Shown here in pieces: positions 63,006-64,000 of a DNA stretch of 64,000 nucleotides (position 1 is the stretch's first letter; the number at the start of each line of letters is the position of its first letter). The stretch lies in the NCBI GenBank assembly GCA_963839725.1, contig CAWIWT010000023.1, forward strand, positions 92,128 through 156,127. The letters run 5' to 3'. The DNA comes from Kumtagia sp963839725. GTDB taxonomy: Bacteria; Pseudomonadota; Alphaproteobacteria; Rhizobiales; Rhizobiaceae. Made by a program: the position numbers and the translations under genes. Below the pieces are notes generated by a model. That model did no database searches and was not told where the DNA came from. It saw only the letters and a list, made by a program, of their open reading frames with translations.

Positions 63006-64000
63006 TTGGACCCGGTGATATCGATCCGGCCGTTACTTGCCGTCGCCGTTGCGGGTCTAGCGGCACTTTCAATTCTCCTTCTGAACAACCGCGAGAGGCT
63101 GCGCGATGCTGTCTCGCCGTTGGCCGCGATCGCCATGTTCGCAATTGTCGCCTCGATGGCGCCGACGGTGCTGGCGGGAGGGACGGTCGAATTTCGCCTG
63201 TTTGAGATTCTGCCGGGGATCGACTTCGCTTTCCGGGCCGATGCGCTCGGCATGGTGTTCGCTACCGTATCGTCCCTGCTGTGGATCGTGGCGGCTTTCT
63301 ATTCCATCGGTTACATGCGGCACTTGAACGAACACGCGCAGACGCGGTTCTTCGCCTGCTTCGCCACCAGCCTCGCGGCGGCCGTCGGGGGGGCCTTCTC
63401 CGCCAATCTGTTCACTCTGGTGATCTTCTACGAGGTACTCAGCCTCGTGACCTATCCGCTCGTCTACCACCACGAGGACGAGGATGGATGGACGGGCAGC
63501 CACAAGTACCTTGTCTATTTGATGGGCGCGTCGAAGAGCCTGCTTCTTGCCGCGCTGGCGCTGACCTACCACATCGCCGGATCTCTCGACTTTGTGCCGG
63601 GAGGGCTGCTGGCTAACGTCGATGCCTCGACGACGCTGCTGACGGTCGTCTATTTCTGCTATCTCTTCGGGTTCGCCAAGGCTGCGGTGATGCCGATGCA
63701 CGCCTGGCTACCTGCCGCGATGGTGGCGCCGACACCGGTCAGCGCACTGTTGCATGCAGTGGCCGTGGTGAAGATGGGCGTGTTCTGCGTCCTGCGGGTG
63801 GTGTTCCATGTCTTCGGCACGGGGCTGGTGGACCGGCTGGGGCTCGACCTCGCCACGGCCTATCTGGCCTCGTTCACGATCCTGATGGCGTCCATTTACG
63901 CTCTGACGCGGGACGACCTGAAGGCGCAACTCGCCTATTCGACCGTCAGCCAGCTGTCCTACATCGTTCTGGGCGCGGTTCTGCTGTCGCCGGTCGCCAT
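63006..64000 (+). CDS. NuoL/ND5-like proton-translocating subunit, N-terminal part (runs off the window)
   Basis: An open frame continues to the window edge (331 codons visible), starting at TTG 63006 or GTG 63015. It has many membrane helices and the proton-transporter core: FYEVLSLVTYPLVYH (Glu of the first half channel), YLVYLMGASKSLLLAALAL (broken helix and Lys), FGFAKAAVMPMHAWLPAAMVAPTPVSALLHAVAVVKMGVF (Lys and His line) and DDLKAQLAYSTVSQLSYI. It could be NuoL, NuoM or MrpA/D-like. The position after nuoJK favours NuoL, but the N terminus is shorter than usual and lacks the first NuoL helices' signature. Confidence on exact identity is moderate. Confidence 0.88.
   Translation, partial: MDPVISIRPLLAVAVAGLAALSILLLNNRERLRDAVSPLAAIAMFAIVASMAPTVLAGGTVEFRLFEILPGIDFAFRADALGMVFATVSSLLWIVAAFYSIGYMRHLNEHAQTRFFACFATSLAAAVGGAFSANLFTLVIFYEVLSLVTYPLVYHHEDEDGWTGSHKYLVYLMGASKSLLLAALALTYHIAGSLDFVPGGLLANVDASTTLLTVVYFCYLFGFAKAAVMPMHAWLPAAMVAPTPVSALLHAVAVVKMGVFCVLRVVFHVFGTGLVDRLGLDLATAYLASFTILMASIYALTRDDLKAQLAYSTVSQLSYIVLGAVLLSPVA

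Overview
The window is high-GC alphaproteobacterial DNA, most likely from a Mesorhizobium-like member of the Rhizobiales. The evidence is the zwf-pgl-edd Entner-Doudoroff cluster, a coxMNOP-type alternative cytochrome oxidase locus, RbsABC-type sugar transport, UxuA paralogues and many G/C-rich rhizobial-style palindromic repeats. The genus is inferred; no marker gene here settles it. I saw no rRNA, tRNA or CRISPR array.

Layout. 1-10.5 kb is core-like: a truncated aldehyde dehydrogenase divergent from zwf-pgl-edd (edd carries a one-base frameshift), a DUF6680-like protein, a secreted VWA protein, a GNAT acetyltransferase, a GlxA/AraC regulator and folD. 10.6-16.6 kb is an insert-like stretch: an intact IS110-family element, then a two-component system with a MipA/OmpV outer-membrane protein, a PEMT/ICMT-like membrane methyltransferase and a truncated small membrane protein, ending against a flippase pseudogene. 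16.7-19.3 kb holds proC, an orphan ParD antitoxin with a stub of its toxin, and a homoserine-dehydrogenase-like oxidoreductase. 19.8-26 kb encodes an aa3-type oxidase (coxM, coxN, coxO, coxP and a subunit IV), a DUF2189 protein on the other strand and a secreted cytochrome c.

26.7-40.8 kb is one long minus-strand catabolic cluster. It has an IclR regulator, a signal-less solute-binding-like protein, a complete RbsABC-type transporter, a short-chain dehydrogenase, a CaiB-type CoA-transferase, an enoyl-CoA hydratase, a mutarotase, a fused alpha/beta CoA-transferase and an SMP-30 lactonase. Sugar-type uptake combined with CoA-thioester chemistry is the most unusual metabolic proposal here. The fused CoA-transferase carries a dispersed palindromic repeat, in frame, in the linker between its halves. 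40.9-44.9 kb is a hexuronate-type divergon: uxuA facing a FadR-family GntR gene, a second UxuA-like protein and an RraA-like protein. Two exactly inverted copies of an 11-bp operator lie in the divergent promoter.

45-61.4 kb is a gene graveyard. It holds fragments of IS481, IS630, IS110 and ISL3 elements, serine recombinases, ATP-dependent DNA ligases, dinB, an adenylate cyclase, DUF899 and maiA. Between them lie a few intact genes: HxlR, phhA, an XRE regulator, small membrane or secreted proteins, and a UvrD-like helicase with one frameshift. From 61.5 kb the sequence is ordered again: a CBS-domain protein, then nuoJ, nuoK and a NuoL/ND5-like gene that runs off the window.

Several otherwise well-conserved genes (edd, the mutarotase, the reductase at 47.8 kb, two small genes at 51.6-51.8 kb and the UvrD helicase) are each broken by a single-base shift. 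Two of these look like shortened T runs, so read errors must be excluded before calling them pseudogenes.
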